Shown here: piece by piece, positions 16,660 through 25,110 of the stretch
Layout of the letters: the number at the start of each line of letters is the position of its first letter
Numbering within the stretch: the first letter of the stretch is position 1
Assembly (NCBI RefSeq): GCF_014205255.1
Contig: NZ_JACHNE010000001.1
Coordinates: forward strand, 5,270,001 to 5,334,000
DNA from: Streptomyces caelestis
Lineage (GTDB): Bacteria > Actinomycetota > Actinomycetes > Streptomycetales > Streptomycetaceae
DNA: 64,000 bases
Direction: 5' to 3'
The notes under the pieces: generated by a model
What the model was told of the DNA's origin: nothing
Databases searched by the model: none
What the model saw: the letters and a program-made list of their open reading frames with translations, nothing else
Made by a program: the position numbers and the translations under genes

Positions 16660-16941
16660 ATGCCGCGCAGTCTCAAGAAGGGGCCCTTCGTCGACGACCA
16701 CCTGATCAAGAAGGTGGACGCCCAGAACGAAGCCGGCACCAAGAACGTCATCAAGACCTGGTCCCGTCGCTCGATGATCATCCCGGCCATGCTGGGCCAC
16801 ACGATCGCGGTGCACAACGGCAAGACCCACATTCCGGTGTTTGTCACCGAGTCGATGGTCGGCCACAAGCTCGGCGAGTTCTCGCCGACGCGCACCTTCC
16901 GGGGTCACGTCAAGGACGACCGGAAGTCGAAGCGCCGCTAA
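16660..16941 (+). CDS. rpsS: 30S ribosomal protein S19
   Basis: A 93-residue S19 starting MPRSLKKGPFVDDHLIKKVD, with the conserved basic patch and GHKLGEFSPTRTFRGH. It pairs with S13 in the 30S head and contacts the A-site tRNA region. Confidence 0.98.
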   Translation: MPRSLKKGPFVDDHLIKKVDAQNEAGTKNVIKTWSRRSMIIPAMLGHTIAVHNGKTHIPVFVTESMVGHKLGEFSPTRTFRGHVKDDRKSKRR

Positions 16942-16983
16942 GCGCGGGGTGGAATGACCATGACAGACACTGGAAGGACAACC

Positions 16984-17331
16984 ATGGAAGCCAGGGCCCA
17001 GGCGCGGTACATCCGCGTCACGCCCATGAAGGCCCGCCGCGTGGTGGACCTCATCCGTGGCCTCAACGCCACGGAGGCTCAGGCGGTCCTGCGTTTCGCC
17101 CCGCAGGCCGCGAGCGTGCCGGTCGGCAAGGTGCTGGACAGCGCCATCGCCAACGCCGCGCACAACTACGACCACACCGATGTCGACAGCCTCTACATCT
17201 CCGAGGCCTACGTCGATGAGGGCCCGACCCTGAAGCGGTTCCGTCCGCGTGCCCAGGGCCGTGCCTACCGGATCCGCAAGCGGACCAGCCACATCACCGT
17301 GGTCGTCAGCAGCAAGGAAGGAACCCGGTAA
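16984..17331 (+). CDS. rplV: 50S ribosomal protein L22
   Basis: A 115-residue L22 starting MEARAQARYIRVTPMKARRV. The ATG at 16984 is chosen over the in-frame ATG at 16954 because GGAAGG lies at the right distance and the protein then matches the usual Streptomyces N-terminus. Its beta-hairpin (FRPRAQGRAYRIRKRTSHIT) lines the exit tunnel. The stop overlaps the rpsC start by one base. Confidence 0.96.
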   Translation: MEARAQARYIRVTPMKARRVVDLIRGLNATEAQAVLRFAPQAASVPVGKVLDSAIANAAHNYDHTDVDSLYISEAYVDEGPTLKRFRPRAQGRAYRIRKRTSHITVVVSSKEGTR

Positions 17332-18158
17332 TGGGCCAGAAGGTAAACCCGCACGGGTTCCGGCTCGGCGTTACGACCGACTTCAAGTCGCGCTGGTACG
17401 CCGACAAGCTGTACAAGGACTACGTCAAGGAAGACGTCGCCATCCGTCGGATGATGACGTCCGGCATGGAGCGCGCCGGCATCTCCAAGGTCGAGATCGA
17501 GCGCACCCGTGATCGTGTGCGTGTGGACATCCACACCGCGCGTCCGGGCATCGTCATCGGCCGCCGCGGCGCCGAGGCCGACCGCATCCGCGGTGACCTG
17601 GAGAAGCTGACCGGCAAGCAGGTCCAGCTGAACATCCTCGAGGTCAAGAACCCGGAGACGGACGCTCAGCTGGTGGCCCAGGCCGTCGCCGAGCAGCTGT
17701 CCTCCCGCGTCTCCTTCCGCCGTGCCATGCGCAAGAGCATGCAGTCGGCGATGAAGGCCGGCGCCAAGGGCATCAAGATCCAGTGCGGTGGCCGCCTCGG
17801 TGGCGCCGAGATGTCCCGCTCGGAGTTCTACCGCGAGGGCCGTGTGCCCCTGCACACGCTCCGCGCGAACGTGGACTACGGCTTCTTCGAGGCCAAGACG
17901 ACCTTCGGCCGCATCGGTGTGAAGGTCTGGATCTACAAGGGCGACGTCAAGAACATCGCCGAGGTCCGCGCCGAGAACGCCGCTGCCCGTGCGGGTAACC
18001 GCCCGGCTCGCGGCGGCGCCGACCGCCCGGCCCGTGGTGGCCGCGGTGGCGAGCGTGGCGGGCGCGGTCGTAAGCCGCAGCAGGCTGCCGGCGCCGAGGC
18101 CCCCAAGGCCGAGGCTCCCGCCGCCGCTCCGGCTGAGAGCACCGGAACGGAGGCCTGA
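17331..18158 (+). CDS. rpsC: 30S ribosomal protein S3
   Basis: A 275-residue S3 with the KH-domain motif VIGRRGAEADRIRGDLEKL. It forms part of the mRNA entry helicase. The C-terminal 60 residues are a low-complexity tail, first Arg/Gly-rich (GGADRPARGGRGGERGGRG) and then Ala/Glu-rich, longer than in most bacteria but usual in Streptomyces. Confidence 0.98.
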   Translation: MGQKVNPHGFRLGVTTDFKSRWYADKLYKDYVKEDVAIRRMMTSGMERAGISKVEIERTRDRVRVDIHTARPGIVIGRRGAEADRIRGDLEKLTGKQVQLNILEVKNPETDAQLVAQAVAEQLSSRVSFRRAMRKSMQSAMKAGAKGIKIQCGGRLGGAEMSRSEFYREGRVPLHTLRANVDYGFFEAKTTFGRIGVKVWIYKGDVKNIAEVRAENAAARAGNRPARGGADRPARGGRGGERGGRGRKPQQAAGAEAPKAEAPAAAPAESTGTEA

Positions 18159-18163
18159 CCGTC

Positions 18164-18583
18164 ATGCTGATCCCCCGTAGGGTCAAGCACCGCAAGCAGC
18201 ACCACCCCAAGCGCAGCGGCATGTCCAAGGGTGGCACGCAGGTTGCGTTCGGCGAGTACGGCATCCAGGCGCTGACCCCGGCCTACGTGACGAACCGCCA
18301 GATCGAGGCCGCTCGTATCGCCATGACGCGTCACATCAAGCGTGGTGGCAAGGTCTGGATCAACATCTACCCGGACCGCCCCCTCACCAAGAAGCCGGCC
18401 GAGACCCGCATGGGTTCCGGTAAGGGTTCGCCGGAGTGGTGGGTGGCCAACGTCAAGCCCGGACGCGTGATGTTCGAGCTGTCGTACCCCAACGAGAAGA
18501 TCGCGCGCGAGGCCCTGACCCGTGCGGCTCACAAGCTGCCGATGAAGTGCAAGATCGTCAAGCGCGAGGCAGGTGAAGCGTGA
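18164..18583 (+). CDS. rplP: 50S ribosomal protein L16
   Basis: A 139-residue L16 starting MLIPRRVKHRKQHHPKRSG. It binds near the A site and the central protuberance and is needed late in 50S assembly. Its TGA overlaps the rpmC start by one base. Confidence 0.98.
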   Translation: MLIPRRVKHRKQHHPKRSGMSKGGTQVAFGEYGIQALTPAYVTNRQIEAARIAMTRHIKRGGKVWINIYPDRPLTKKPAETRMGSGKGSPEWWVANVKPGRVMFELSYPNEKIAREALTRAAHKLPMKCKIVKREAGEA

Positions 18584-18807
18584 TGTCGGCCGGTACCAAG
18601 GCGTCGGAGCTGCGCGAGCTGGGCAACGAGGAGCTCCTCAACAAGCTCCGCGAGGCCAAGGAAGAGCTGTTCAACCTCCGCTTCCAGGCGGCGACGGGTC
18701 AGCTCGAGAACCACGGTCGGCTCAAGGCCGTCCGCAAGGACATCGCGCGGATCTACACCCTGATGCGTGAGCGCGAGCTGGGCATCGAAACGGTGGAGAG
18801 CGCCTGA
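18583..18807 (+). CDS. rpmC: 50S ribosomal protein L29
   Basis: A 74-residue two-helix L29 starting MSAGTKASELRELGNEEL. ATG 18583 is preferred over the overlapping GTG at 18580 because it gives the usual Streptomyces N-terminus. It lies at the tunnel exit with L23. It overlaps its neighbours on both sides by one base. Confidence 0.96.
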   Translation: MSAGTKASELRELGNEELLNKLREAKEELFNLRFQAATGQLENHGRLKAVRKDIARIYTLMRERELGIETVESA

Positions 18808-19094
18808 TGAGCGAGAGCAACGTGACTGAAGAGACCAAGACGGACCGCGGTTTCCGCAAGACCCGTGAGGGTCTGGTCGTCAGCGACAAGATGGACAAGA
18901 CCGTCGTCGTCGCCGTCGAGGACCGCGTCAAGCACGCGCTGTACGGCAAGGTCATCCGCCGTACGAACAAGCTCAAGGCGCACGACGAGCAGAACGCCGC
19001 CGGCGTGGGCGACCGGGTTCTCCTGATGGAGACCCGCCCGCTCTCGGCGACGAAGCGCTGGCGCGTCGTGGAGATCCTCGAGAAGGCGAAGTAA
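18807..19094 (+). CDS. rpsQ: 30S ribosomal protein S17
   Basis: A 95-residue S17. The conserved core begins at FRKTREGLVVSDKMDKTVVV and is preceded by about 14 acidic and polar residues. It is an early 16S rRNA binder. Unlike in most S10 operons the next gene, rplN, is 169 bases away, across a strong hairpin. Confidence 0.97.
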   Translation: MSESNVTEETKTDRGFRKTREGLVVSDKMDKTVVVAVEDRVKHALYGKVIRRTNKLKAHDEQNAAGVGDRVLLMETRPLSATKRWRVVEILEKAK

Positions 19095-19123
19095 TCAAGC
19101 GGGGACCCCGTCCCCGCTGCCCC

Positions 19124-19148
19124 CCGCCGGGGGCTCCGCCCCCGGCGG
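19124..19148. repeat. GC-rich hairpin inside the ribosomal operon (rpsQ-rplN gap)
   Basis: CCGCCGGGGGC (19124-19134) and GCCCCCGGCGG (19138-19148) form a perfect 11-bp stem with a TCC loop. No T-run follows. The CCGGGGGCTCCGCCCCCGG core is a common intergenic palindrome type in Streptomyces. It may attenuate transcription or mark an inserted repeat. Confidence 0.6.
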
Positions 19149-19263
19149 AGGTTCTCGCCTGCAGAGGCCTAAGTAATTCCTTCGGGGGCTACCCCGCAGG
19201 ACAGTTCCGCCAGGCTCTCCGGCTCAACCCCGGAGGGAACCGGCAGACAACCAGGAGATAGAC

Positions 19264-19632
19264 GTGATCCAGCAGGAGTCGCGACTGCGTGTCGCCGACA
19301 ACACGGGTGCGAAGGAGATCCTCTGCATCCGTGTGCTCGGCGGCTCCGGTCGCCGCTACGCGGGTATCGGTGACGTCATCGTCGCCACCGTCAAGGACGC
19401 GATCCCCGGTGGCAACGTGAAGAAGGGTGACGTCGTCAAGGCGGTCATCGTTCGCACCGTCAAGGAGCGCCGCCGTCCGGACGGCTCGTACATCCGCTTC
19501 GACGAGAACGCCGCCGTCATTCTGAAGAACGACGGCGACCCTCGTGGCACCCGTATCTTCGGCCCGGTGGGCCGTGAGCTGCGCGAGAAGAAGTTCATGA
19601 AGATCATCTCCCTCGCGCCGGAGGTGCTGTGA
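19264..19632 (+). CDS. rplN: 50S ribosomal protein L14
   Basis: A 122-residue L14 starting (GTG) IQQESRLRVADNTGAKEIL, after AGGAGATAGAC. It forms intersubunit bridge contacts with 16S rRNA. First gene after the rpsQ hairpin gap; rplX follows after 2 bases. Confidence 0.98.
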   Translation: MIQQESRLRVADNTGAKEILCIRVLGGSGRRYAGIGDVIVATVKDAIPGGNVKKGDVVKAVIVRTVKERRRPDGSYIRFDENAAVILKNDGDPRGTRIFGPVGRELREKKFMKIISLAPEVL

Positions 19633-19634
19633 GC

Positions 19635-19958
19635 ATGAAGATCAAGAAGGGCGACCTGGTCCAGGTCATCACCGGTAAGGACAAGGGCAAGCAGGGCAAG
19701 GTCATCGCGGCCTTCCCCCGTGAGGACCGTGTCCTGGTCGAGGGTGTCAACCGGGTCAAGAAGCACACCAAGGCCGGTCCGACGGCTCGCGGTTCGCAGG
19801 CCGGCGGCATCGTCACCACCGAGGCGCCGATCCACGTCTCCAACGTCCAGCTGGTCGTGGAGAAGGACGGCAACAAGGTCGTGACCCGCGTCGGTTACCG
19901 CTTCGACGACGAAGGCAACAAGATCCGCGTTGCCAAGCGGACGGGTGAGGACATCTGA
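19635..19958 (+). CDS. rplX: 50S ribosomal protein L24
   Basis: A 107-residue L24 with the KOW motif at the N-terminus (MKIKKGDLVQVITGKDKGKQ). ATG 19635 is preferred over the in-frame GTG 19629 because GAGGTG then lies at a normal distance. It initiates 50S assembly. The stop overlaps the rplE start. Confidence 0.96.
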   Translation: MKIKKGDLVQVITGKDKGKQGKVIAAFPREDRVLVEGVNRVKKHTKAGPTARGSQAGGIVTTEAPIHVSNVQLVVEKDGNKVVTRVGYRFDDEGNKIRVAKRTGEDI

Positions 19959-20515
19959 TGACGACCACCACCACTCCGCGCCTGAAGCAGAAGTACCGTG
20001 AGGAGATCACGGGCAAGCTGCGTGACGAGTTCAAGTACGAGAACGTCATGCAGATCCCCGGTCTCGTGAAGATCGTGGTCAACATGGGTGTGGGCGACGC
20101 CGCCCGCGACTCCAAGCTGATCGAGGGCGCCATCCGCGACCTCACCACGATCACCGGTCAGAAGCCGGCCGTCACCAAGGCCCGTAAGTCCATCGCGCAG
20201 TTCAAGCTGCGTGAGGGCCAGCCGATCGGTGCCCACGTCACGCTCCGTGGCGACCGCATGTGGGAGTTCCTGGACCGCACCCTGTCGCTGGCGCTCCCGC
20301 GCATCCGCGACTTCCGCGGCCTGTCCCCCAAGCAGTTCGACGGCCGTGGCAACTACACCTTCGGTCTCACGGAGCAGGTCATGTTCCACGAGATCGACCA
20401 GGACAAGATCGACCGCGTCCGGGGTATGGACATCACCGTGGTCACCACGGCGACCAACGACGCTGAGGGCCGCGCGCTCCTTCGTCACCTCGGCTTCCCC
20501 TTCAAGGAGGCGTGA
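19958..20515 (+). CDS. rplE: 50S ribosomal protein L5
   Basis: A 185-residue L5 containing MQIPGLVKIVVNMGVGDAAR and the C-terminal GMDITVVTTATNDAEGRALL. It carries 5S rRNA into the central protuberance. It overlaps rplX by one base and precedes rpsN by 5. Confidence 0.98.
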   Translation: MTTTTTPRLKQKYREEITGKLRDEFKYENVMQIPGLVKIVVNMGVGDAARDSKLIEGAIRDLTTITGQKPAVTKARKSIAQFKLREGQPIGAHVTLRGDRMWEFLDRTLSLALPRIRDFRGLSPKQFDGRGNYTFGLTEQVMFHEIDQDKIDRVRGMDITVVTTATNDAEGRALLRHLGFPFKEA

Positions 20516-20520
20516 GCGAG

Positions 20521-20706
20521 ATGGCGAAGAAGGCTCTGATTGCCAAGGCTGCTCGTAAGCCCAAGTTCGGTGTGCGTGGCTACACCCGCTGCCAGCGCTG
20601 CGGCCGCCCGCACTCCGTGTACCGCAAGTTCGGCCTGTGCCGCGTGTGCCTTCGTGAGATGGCTCACCGTGGCGAGCTGCCGGGCGTGACCAAGAGCTCC
20701 TGGTAA
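20521..20706 (+). CDS. rpsN: 30S ribosomal protein S14, zinc-binding type
   Basis: A 61-residue S14 with Cys24, Cys27, Cys40 and Cys43 forming the zinc knuckle (CQRCGRP and CRVCLRE). This is the zinc-containing (type Z) form; many actinobacteria also hold a zinc-free paralogue elsewhere, controlled by Zur. A 213-base gap with a promoter-like element separates it from rpsH. Confidence 0.97.
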   Translation: MAKKALIAKAARKPKFGVRGYTRCQRCGRPHSVYRKFGLCRVCLREMAHRGELPGVTKSSW

Positions 20707-20777
20707 TCCCCCCAATCAGGGATTAGCAGGGCTCTCGGTAAGCATCTGGGGCGGCAGGACGTCCAGCTCACATGCCG

Positions 20778-20783
20778 TAGGCT
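20778..20783 (+). promoter_or_regulatory. Candidate -10 box before rpsH
   Basis: TAGGCT in ACATGCCGTAGGCTTG, which matches the string before tuf (5058-5073) at 15 of 16 bases. No good -35 is seen. It could give a second promoter for the spc genes downstream of rpsN. Confidence 0.4.
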
Positions 20784-20919
20784 TGTGGGGTTGGGCGTCT
20801 GCCGCCGCCCTTACGACTTACTACGCCGTAGGTCCACCGCGCCGCACCCGTCCCGTCTCGGATCGGGGAGAGGGATGGCGCACCAGGAAACCCCGGCGAG
20901 AGAGGCCGAAGGCCAATTC

Positions 20920-21318
20920 ATGACCATGACTGATCCGATCGCAGACATGCTGACGCGTCTGCGGAACGCGAACTCGGCATACCACGACACCGTGGCGATG
21001 CCGCACTCGAAGATCAAGTCGCACATCGCGGAGATCCTCCAGCAGGAGGGCTTCATCACGGGCTGGAAGGTCGAGGACGCCGAGGTCGGCAAGAACCTCG
21101 TCCTGGAGCTGAAGTTCGGCCCCAACCGTGAGCGCTCCATCGCGGGGATCAAGCGGATCTCCAAGCCCGGTCTCCGGGTGTACGCGAAGTCCACCAACCT
21201 GCCGAAGGTGCTGGGCGGCCTGGGCGTGGCCATCATCTCCACGTCCCACGGTCTCCTGACCGACAAGCAGGCGCAGAAGAAGGGCGTGGGTGGGGAAGTC
21301 CTCGCCTACGTCTGGTAG
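20920..21318 (+). CDS. rpsH: 30S ribosomal protein S8
   Basis: A 132-residue S8 starting MTMTDPIADMLTRLRNANSA. The C-terminal STSHGLLTDKQAQKKGVGGE is the rRNA-binding signature. S8 is the translational repressor of the spc operon in E. coli. The ATG at 20920 gives the standard N-terminus; the open frame before it (from 20785) is leader. Confidence 0.98.
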   Translation: MTMTDPIADMLTRLRNANSAYHDTVAMPHSKIKSHIAEILQQEGFITGWKVEDAEVGKNLVLELKFGPNRERSIAGIKRISKPGLRVYAKSTNLPKVLGGLGVAIISTSHGLLTDKQAQKKGVGGEVLAYVW

Positions 21319-21341
21319 TTCGGGAACGGAGGAGAGACAAC

Positions 21342-21881
21342 ATGTCGCGTATCGGCAAGCTCCCCATCCCGGTTCCCGCCGGCGTGGACGTCACCATCGA
21401 CGGCCGTACGGTCGCGGTCAAGGGCCCCAAGGGCGAACTGACCCACACCGTCATCGCGCCGATCGACATCGCCAAGGCCGAGGACGGCACCCTTCAGGTG
21501 CTGCGGCCCAACGACGAGCGGCAGAGCAAGGCCCTGCACGGCCTGTCCCGCACGCTGGTGGCGAACATGATCACCGGTGTGACCCAGGGATACGTCAAGA
21601 AGCTCGAAATCAGCGGTGTCGGTTACCGCGTCCAGGCCAAGGGCTCCAACCTGGAGTTCTCCCTGGGCTACAGCCACCCGATCCTGGTCGAGGCCCCCGA
21701 GGGCATCACCTTCAAGGTGGAGTCCCCGACCCGTTTCTCGGTCGAGGGCATCGACAAGCAGAAGGTCGGCGAGGTTGCGGCCAACATCCGCAAGCTGCGC
21801 AGGCCCGACCCGTACAAGGCCAAGGGTGTCAAGTACGAGGGCGAAGTCATCCGCCGCAAGGTCGGAAAGGCGGGTAAGTAA
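21342..21881 (+). CDS. rplF: 50S ribosomal protein L6
   Basis: A 179-residue L6 starting MSRIGKLPIPVPAGVDVTID, with two repeated alpha/beta domains and the RRPDPYKAKGVKYEGE signature. It sits near the factor-binding site. rplR follows after 3 bases. Confidence 0.98.
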   Translation: MSRIGKLPIPVPAGVDVTIDGRTVAVKGPKGELTHTVIAPIDIAKAEDGTLQVLRPNDERQSKALHGLSRTLVANMITGVTQGYVKKLEISGVGYRVQAKGSNLEFSLGYSHPILVEAPEGITFKVESPTRFSVEGIDKQKVGEVAANIRKLRRPDPYKAKGVKYEGEVIRRKVGKAGK

Positions 21882-21884
21882 GCC

Positions 21885-22268
21885 ATGGCATACGGGCAGA
21901 AGATCCTGAAGGGCGACGCCTACAAGCGCGCCTCGATCAAGCGCCGTCACATCCGGATCCGCAAGCGGATCAACGGTACGGCGGAGCGTCCCCGTCTGGT
22001 CGTTACCCGCTCGAACCGCCACATCGTGGCGCAGGTGATCGACGACCTGAAGGGTCACACCCTGGCATCGGCGTCCACGCTGGACAGCTCGATCCGCGGT
22101 GGCGAGGGCGACAAGTCCGCGCAGGCCAAGCAGGTCGGCGCCCTGGTCGCCGAGCGTGCCAAGGCCGCCGGTGTCGAGGCCGTCGTGTTCGACCGTGGTG
22201 GTAACCAGTACGCGGGGCGCATCGCCGCCCTGGCGGACGCCGCCCGCGAGGCCGGACTCAAGTTCTGA
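21885..22268 (+). CDS. rplR: 50S ribosomal protein L18
   Basis: A 127-residue L18 starting MAYGQKILKGDAYKRASIKR, with a basic N-terminus and the VVFDRGGNQYAGRIAALADA motif. It binds 5S rRNA together with L5. Confidence 0.98.
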   Translation: MAYGQKILKGDAYKRASIKRRHIRIRKRINGTAERPRLVVTRSNRHIVAQVIDDLKGHTLASASTLDSSIRGGEGDKSAQAKQVGALVAERAKAAGVEAVVFDRGGNQYAGRIAALADAAREAGLKF

Positions 22269-22311
22269 GTCCTGGTTCCGTAGCTAGCGGAGACAGAGAG
22301 AGGTAATTCCA

Positions 22312-22920
22312 ATGGCTGGACCCCAGCGCCGCGGTGGCGGTGCCGGTGGCGGCGAGCGGCGGGACCGGAAGGGCCGTGACGGCGGCGCAGCTGCCGCCGA
22401 GAAGACCGCGTACGTTGAGCGCGTTGTCGCGATCAACCGCGTCGCCAAGGTTGTGAAGGGTGGTCGTCGCTTCAGCTTCACCGCGCTGGTCGTGGTGGGC
22501 GACGGTGACGGCACCGTGGGTGTCGGATACGGCAAGGCCAAGGAGGTGCCGGCCGCCATCGCCAAGGGTGTTGAGGAGGCCAAGAAGCACTTCTTCAAGG
22601 TCCCCCGCATCCAGGGCACCATCCCGCACCCGATCACGGGTGAGAAGGCTGCCGGCGTCGTGCTGCTCAAGCCCGCGTCCCCGGGTACCGGCGTTATCGC
22701 CGGTGGTCCGGTGCGTGCCGTGCTCGAGTGCGCCGGTATCCACGACGTGCTGTCGAAGTCGCTCGGCTCGTCGAACGCGATCAACATCGTGCACGCGACC
22801 GTGGAGGCCCTGAAGGGCCTGCAGCGTCCCGAGGAGATCGCGGCCCGCCGCGGTCTGCCGCTCGAGGACGTCGCCCCCGCGGCTCTGCTGCGTGCGCGTG
22901 CCGGGGCTGGTGCTGCGTAA
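22312..22920 (+). CDS. rpsE: 30S ribosomal protein S5
   Basis: A 202-residue S5. The double-stranded-RNA-binding fold starts near YVERVVAINRVAKVVKGGRR. An N-terminal extension of about 30 Gly/Arg-rich residues (GPQRRGGGAGGGERRDRKG) and an Ala-rich C-terminus are typical of Streptomyces. It takes part in decoding fidelity. The TAA overlaps the rpmD start. Confidence 0.98.
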   Translation: MAGPQRRGGGAGGGERRDRKGRDGGAAAAEKTAYVERVVAINRVAKVVKGGRRFSFTALVVVGDGDGTVGVGYGKAKEVPAAIAKGVEEAKKHFFKVPRIQGTIPHPITGEKAAGVVLLKPASPGTGVIAGGPVRAVLECAGIHDVLSKSLGSSNAINIVHATVEALKGLQRPEEIAARRGLPLEDVAPAALLRARAGAGAA

Positions 22921-23102
22921 TGGCTCAGCTCAAGATCACGCAGACGAAGTCGTACATCGGCAGCAAGCAGAACCACCGTGACACCCTGCGCTCCCTTGGT
23001 CTCAAGGGCATCAACACGCAGGTCGTCAAGGAGGACCGCCCCGAGTTCCGCGGCATGGTGCACACCGTCCGCCACCTCGTGACGGTCGAGGAGGTCGACT
23101 GA
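22920..23102 (+). CDS. rpmD: 50S ribosomal protein L30
   Basis: A 60-residue L30 starting MAQLKITQTKSYIGSKQNHR. The ATG at 22920 overlaps the rpsE stop. It is a small, peripheral 50S protein. rplO begins 2 bases after it. Confidence 0.97.
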   Translation: MAQLKITQTKSYIGSKQNHRDTLRSLGLKGINTQVVKEDRPEFRGMVHTVRHLVTVEEVD

Positions 23103-23104
23103 TC

Positions 23105-23560
23105 ATGGCGGAGAACAACCCGCTCAAGGTCCACAACCTCCGTCCCGCCCCGGGCGCCAAGACCGCCAAGACCCGTGTCGGTCGTGGTGAGGCGTCGAAG
23201 GGTAAGACGGCCGGTCGTGGTACCAAGGGCACCAAGGCCCGCTACCAGGTTCCGGAGCGCTTCGAGGGTGGGCAGATGCCCCTCCACATGCGTCTCCCGA
23301 AGCTCAAGGGCTTCAAGAACCCGTTCAAGACCGAGTACCAGGTCGTGAACCTCGACAAGCTGGCCTCTCTCTACCCCGAGGGTGGCGAGGTCACCGTCGA
23401 GTCGCTGGTGGCCAAGGGTGCCGTTCGCAAGAACAGCCTCGTCAAGGTCCTCGGCCAGGGCGAGATCTCCGTGGCGCTGCAGGTGACGGTCGACGCCGTC
23501 TCCGGCTCCGCCAAGGAGAAGATCACCGCTGCCGGCGGTTCCGTCACCGAGCTCGTCTGA
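23105..23560 (+). CDS. rplO: 50S ribosomal protein L15
   Basis: A 151-residue L15 with the Gly/Lys-rich N-terminal extension (RVGRGEASKGKTAGRGTKGT) and a globular C-terminus. It is a late assembly protein. Last gene before a 15-bp hairpin that separates it from secY. Confidence 0.98.
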   Translation: MAENNPLKVHNLRPAPGAKTAKTRVGRGEASKGKTAGRGTKGTKARYQVPERFEGGQMPLHMRLPKLKGFKNPFKTEYQVVNLDKLASLYPEGGEVTVESLVAKGAVRKNSLVKVLGQGEISVALQVTVDAVSGSAKEKITAAGGSVTELV

Positions 23561-23595
23561 ACACCACAGGCGTCTCGATGACCTGAGCGATCCCG

Positions 23596-23630
23596 ACCGG
23601 GGATACCCCAACAAATGGGGTATCCCCGGT
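23596..23630 (+). terminator. Perfect 15-bp hairpin between rplO and secY
   Basis: Arms 23596-23610 and 23616-23630 pair without mismatch around ACAAA. No T-run follows. It probably ends or strongly reduces transcription from the spc operon before secY. Confidence 0.8.
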
Positions 23631-23796
23631 TGGTCGTTCCTAGGGCGGCAGTCTCGCCGGTAAGGTGGCCTGCACTGCCCTCTTTTCACAGGGTGCTTCA
23701 CTTCGGGCACTCTGAGCGGCAGTTGCCCGTTACTTATTCGTCGAACCTCAAGACCGTCACCCTTGACGCAGTTGCGCGGGGGTCGCAGGAGGCACC
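23631..23796 (+). promoter_or_regulatory. secY upstream region
   Basis: TAAGGT at 23661-23666 fits a -10 box, but no convincing -35 is present. TTGACG at 23763 is too close to the start to act with a -10. A promoter is expected here because of the hairpin upstream. Confidence 0.35.
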
Positions 23797-25110
23797 GTGC
23801 TCACCGCGTTCGCCCGGGCGTTCAAGACGCCCGACCTGCGCAAGAAGCTGCTCTTCACGCTCGGCATCATCGTGGTCTACCGGGTCGGTACGCACGTCCC
23901 GATCCCGGGTGTCGACTACCGGAACGTTCAGACCTGTATCGACAATGCCCAGGCCAACCAGGGCCTCTTCGGTCTGGTCAACATGTTCAGCGGCGGCGCG
24001 CTGCTCCAGATCACGATCTTCGCGCTGGGCATCATGCCGTACATCACGGCGAGCATCATCCTGCAGCTGCTGACCGTGGTGATCCCGCGCCTGGAAGCCC
24101 TGAAGAAGGAGGGCCAGGCCGGTACGGCGAAGATCACGCAGTACACCCGTTACCTGACGATCGCCCTCGCCATCCTCCAGGGCACCGGCCTCGTCGCCAC
24201 CGCCCGCAGCGGCGCTCTGTTCCAGGGCTGCCCGGTGGCCAGCCAGATCGTCCCCGACCAGTCGATCTTCGTCACCATCACCATGGTCATCACCATGACC
24301 GCCGGTACGGCGGCCGTGATGTGGCTCGGCGAGCTCATCACCGACCGCGGCATCGGCAACGGCATGTCGATCCTGATGTTCATCTCGATCGCCGCCACCT
24401 TCCCGTCCGCCCTGTGGGCCATCAAGGAGCAGGGCTCCCTGGCCGGCGGCTGGATCGAGTTCGGCACCGTCATCGCGGTCGGCCTCGTCATGGTCGGCCT
24501 GGTGGTCTTCGTCGAGCAGGCCCAGCGCCGCATCCCGGTGCAGTACGCCAAGCGCATGATCGGCCGCCGTTCCTACGGCGGCACGTCCACCTACATCCCC
24601 CTCAAGGTGAACCAGGCGGGTGTGATCCCTGTCATCTTCGCCTCGTCGCTGCTCTACATCCCGGCGCTGATCGCCCAGTTCGCCGGAGGCACCTCGGGCT
24701 GGAAGACCTGGATCGAGCAACACTTCGTCAAGGGCGACCACCCGTATTACATCGCCACGTACTTCCTGCTGATCGTTTTCTTCGCATTCTTCTACGTCGC
24801 GATCTCCTTCAACCCCGAGGAAGTCGCCGACAACATGAAGAAGTATGGTGGCTTCATCCCGGGCATCCGGGCTGGCCGACCGACCGCTGAGTACCTGAGC
24901 TACGTACTCAACCGGATCACCTGGCCGGGTTCGCTGTACCTGGGTCTGATCGCTCTCGTACCGACGATGGCGTTGGTTGGTTTCGGGGCAAACCAGAACT
25001 TCCCGTTCGGCGGTACCAGCATCCTGATCATCGTGGGTGTCGGTCTCGAGACGGTGAAGCAGATCGAGAGCCAGCTCCAGCAGCGCAATTACGAAGGGTT
25101 CCTCCGCTGA
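23797..25110 (+). CDS. secY: Preprotein translocase channel subunit SecY
   Basis: A 437-residue membrane protein with ten transmembrane helices, starting at GTG after GGAGG (MLTAFARAFKTPDLRKKLLF). It forms the Sec channel with SecE and SecG. Conserved spots include RVGTHVPIPGVDYRN and the C-terminal IPGIRAGRPTAEYL. The stop overlaps the adk start (TGATG), so the two are co-translated. Confidence 0.99.
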   Translation: MLTAFARAFKTPDLRKKLLFTLGIIVVYRVGTHVPIPGVDYRNVQTCIDNAQANQGLFGLVNMFSGGALLQITIFALGIMPYITASIILQLLTVVIPRLEALKKEGQAGTAKITQYTRYLTIALAILQGTGLVATARSGALFQGCPVASQIVPDQSIFVTITMVITMTAGTAAVMWLGELITDRGIGNGMSILMFISIAATFPSALWAIKEQGSLAGGWIEFGTVIAVGLVMVGLVVFVEQAQRRIPVQYAKRMIGRRSYGGTSTYIPLKVNQAGVIPVIFASSLLYIPALIAQFAGGTSGWKTWIEQHFVKGDHPYYIATYFLLIVFFAFFYVAISFNPEEVADNMKKYGGFIPGIRAGRPTAEYLSYVLNRITWPGSLYLGLIALVPTMALVGFGANQNFPFGGTSILIIVGVGLETVKQIESQLQQRNYEGFLR

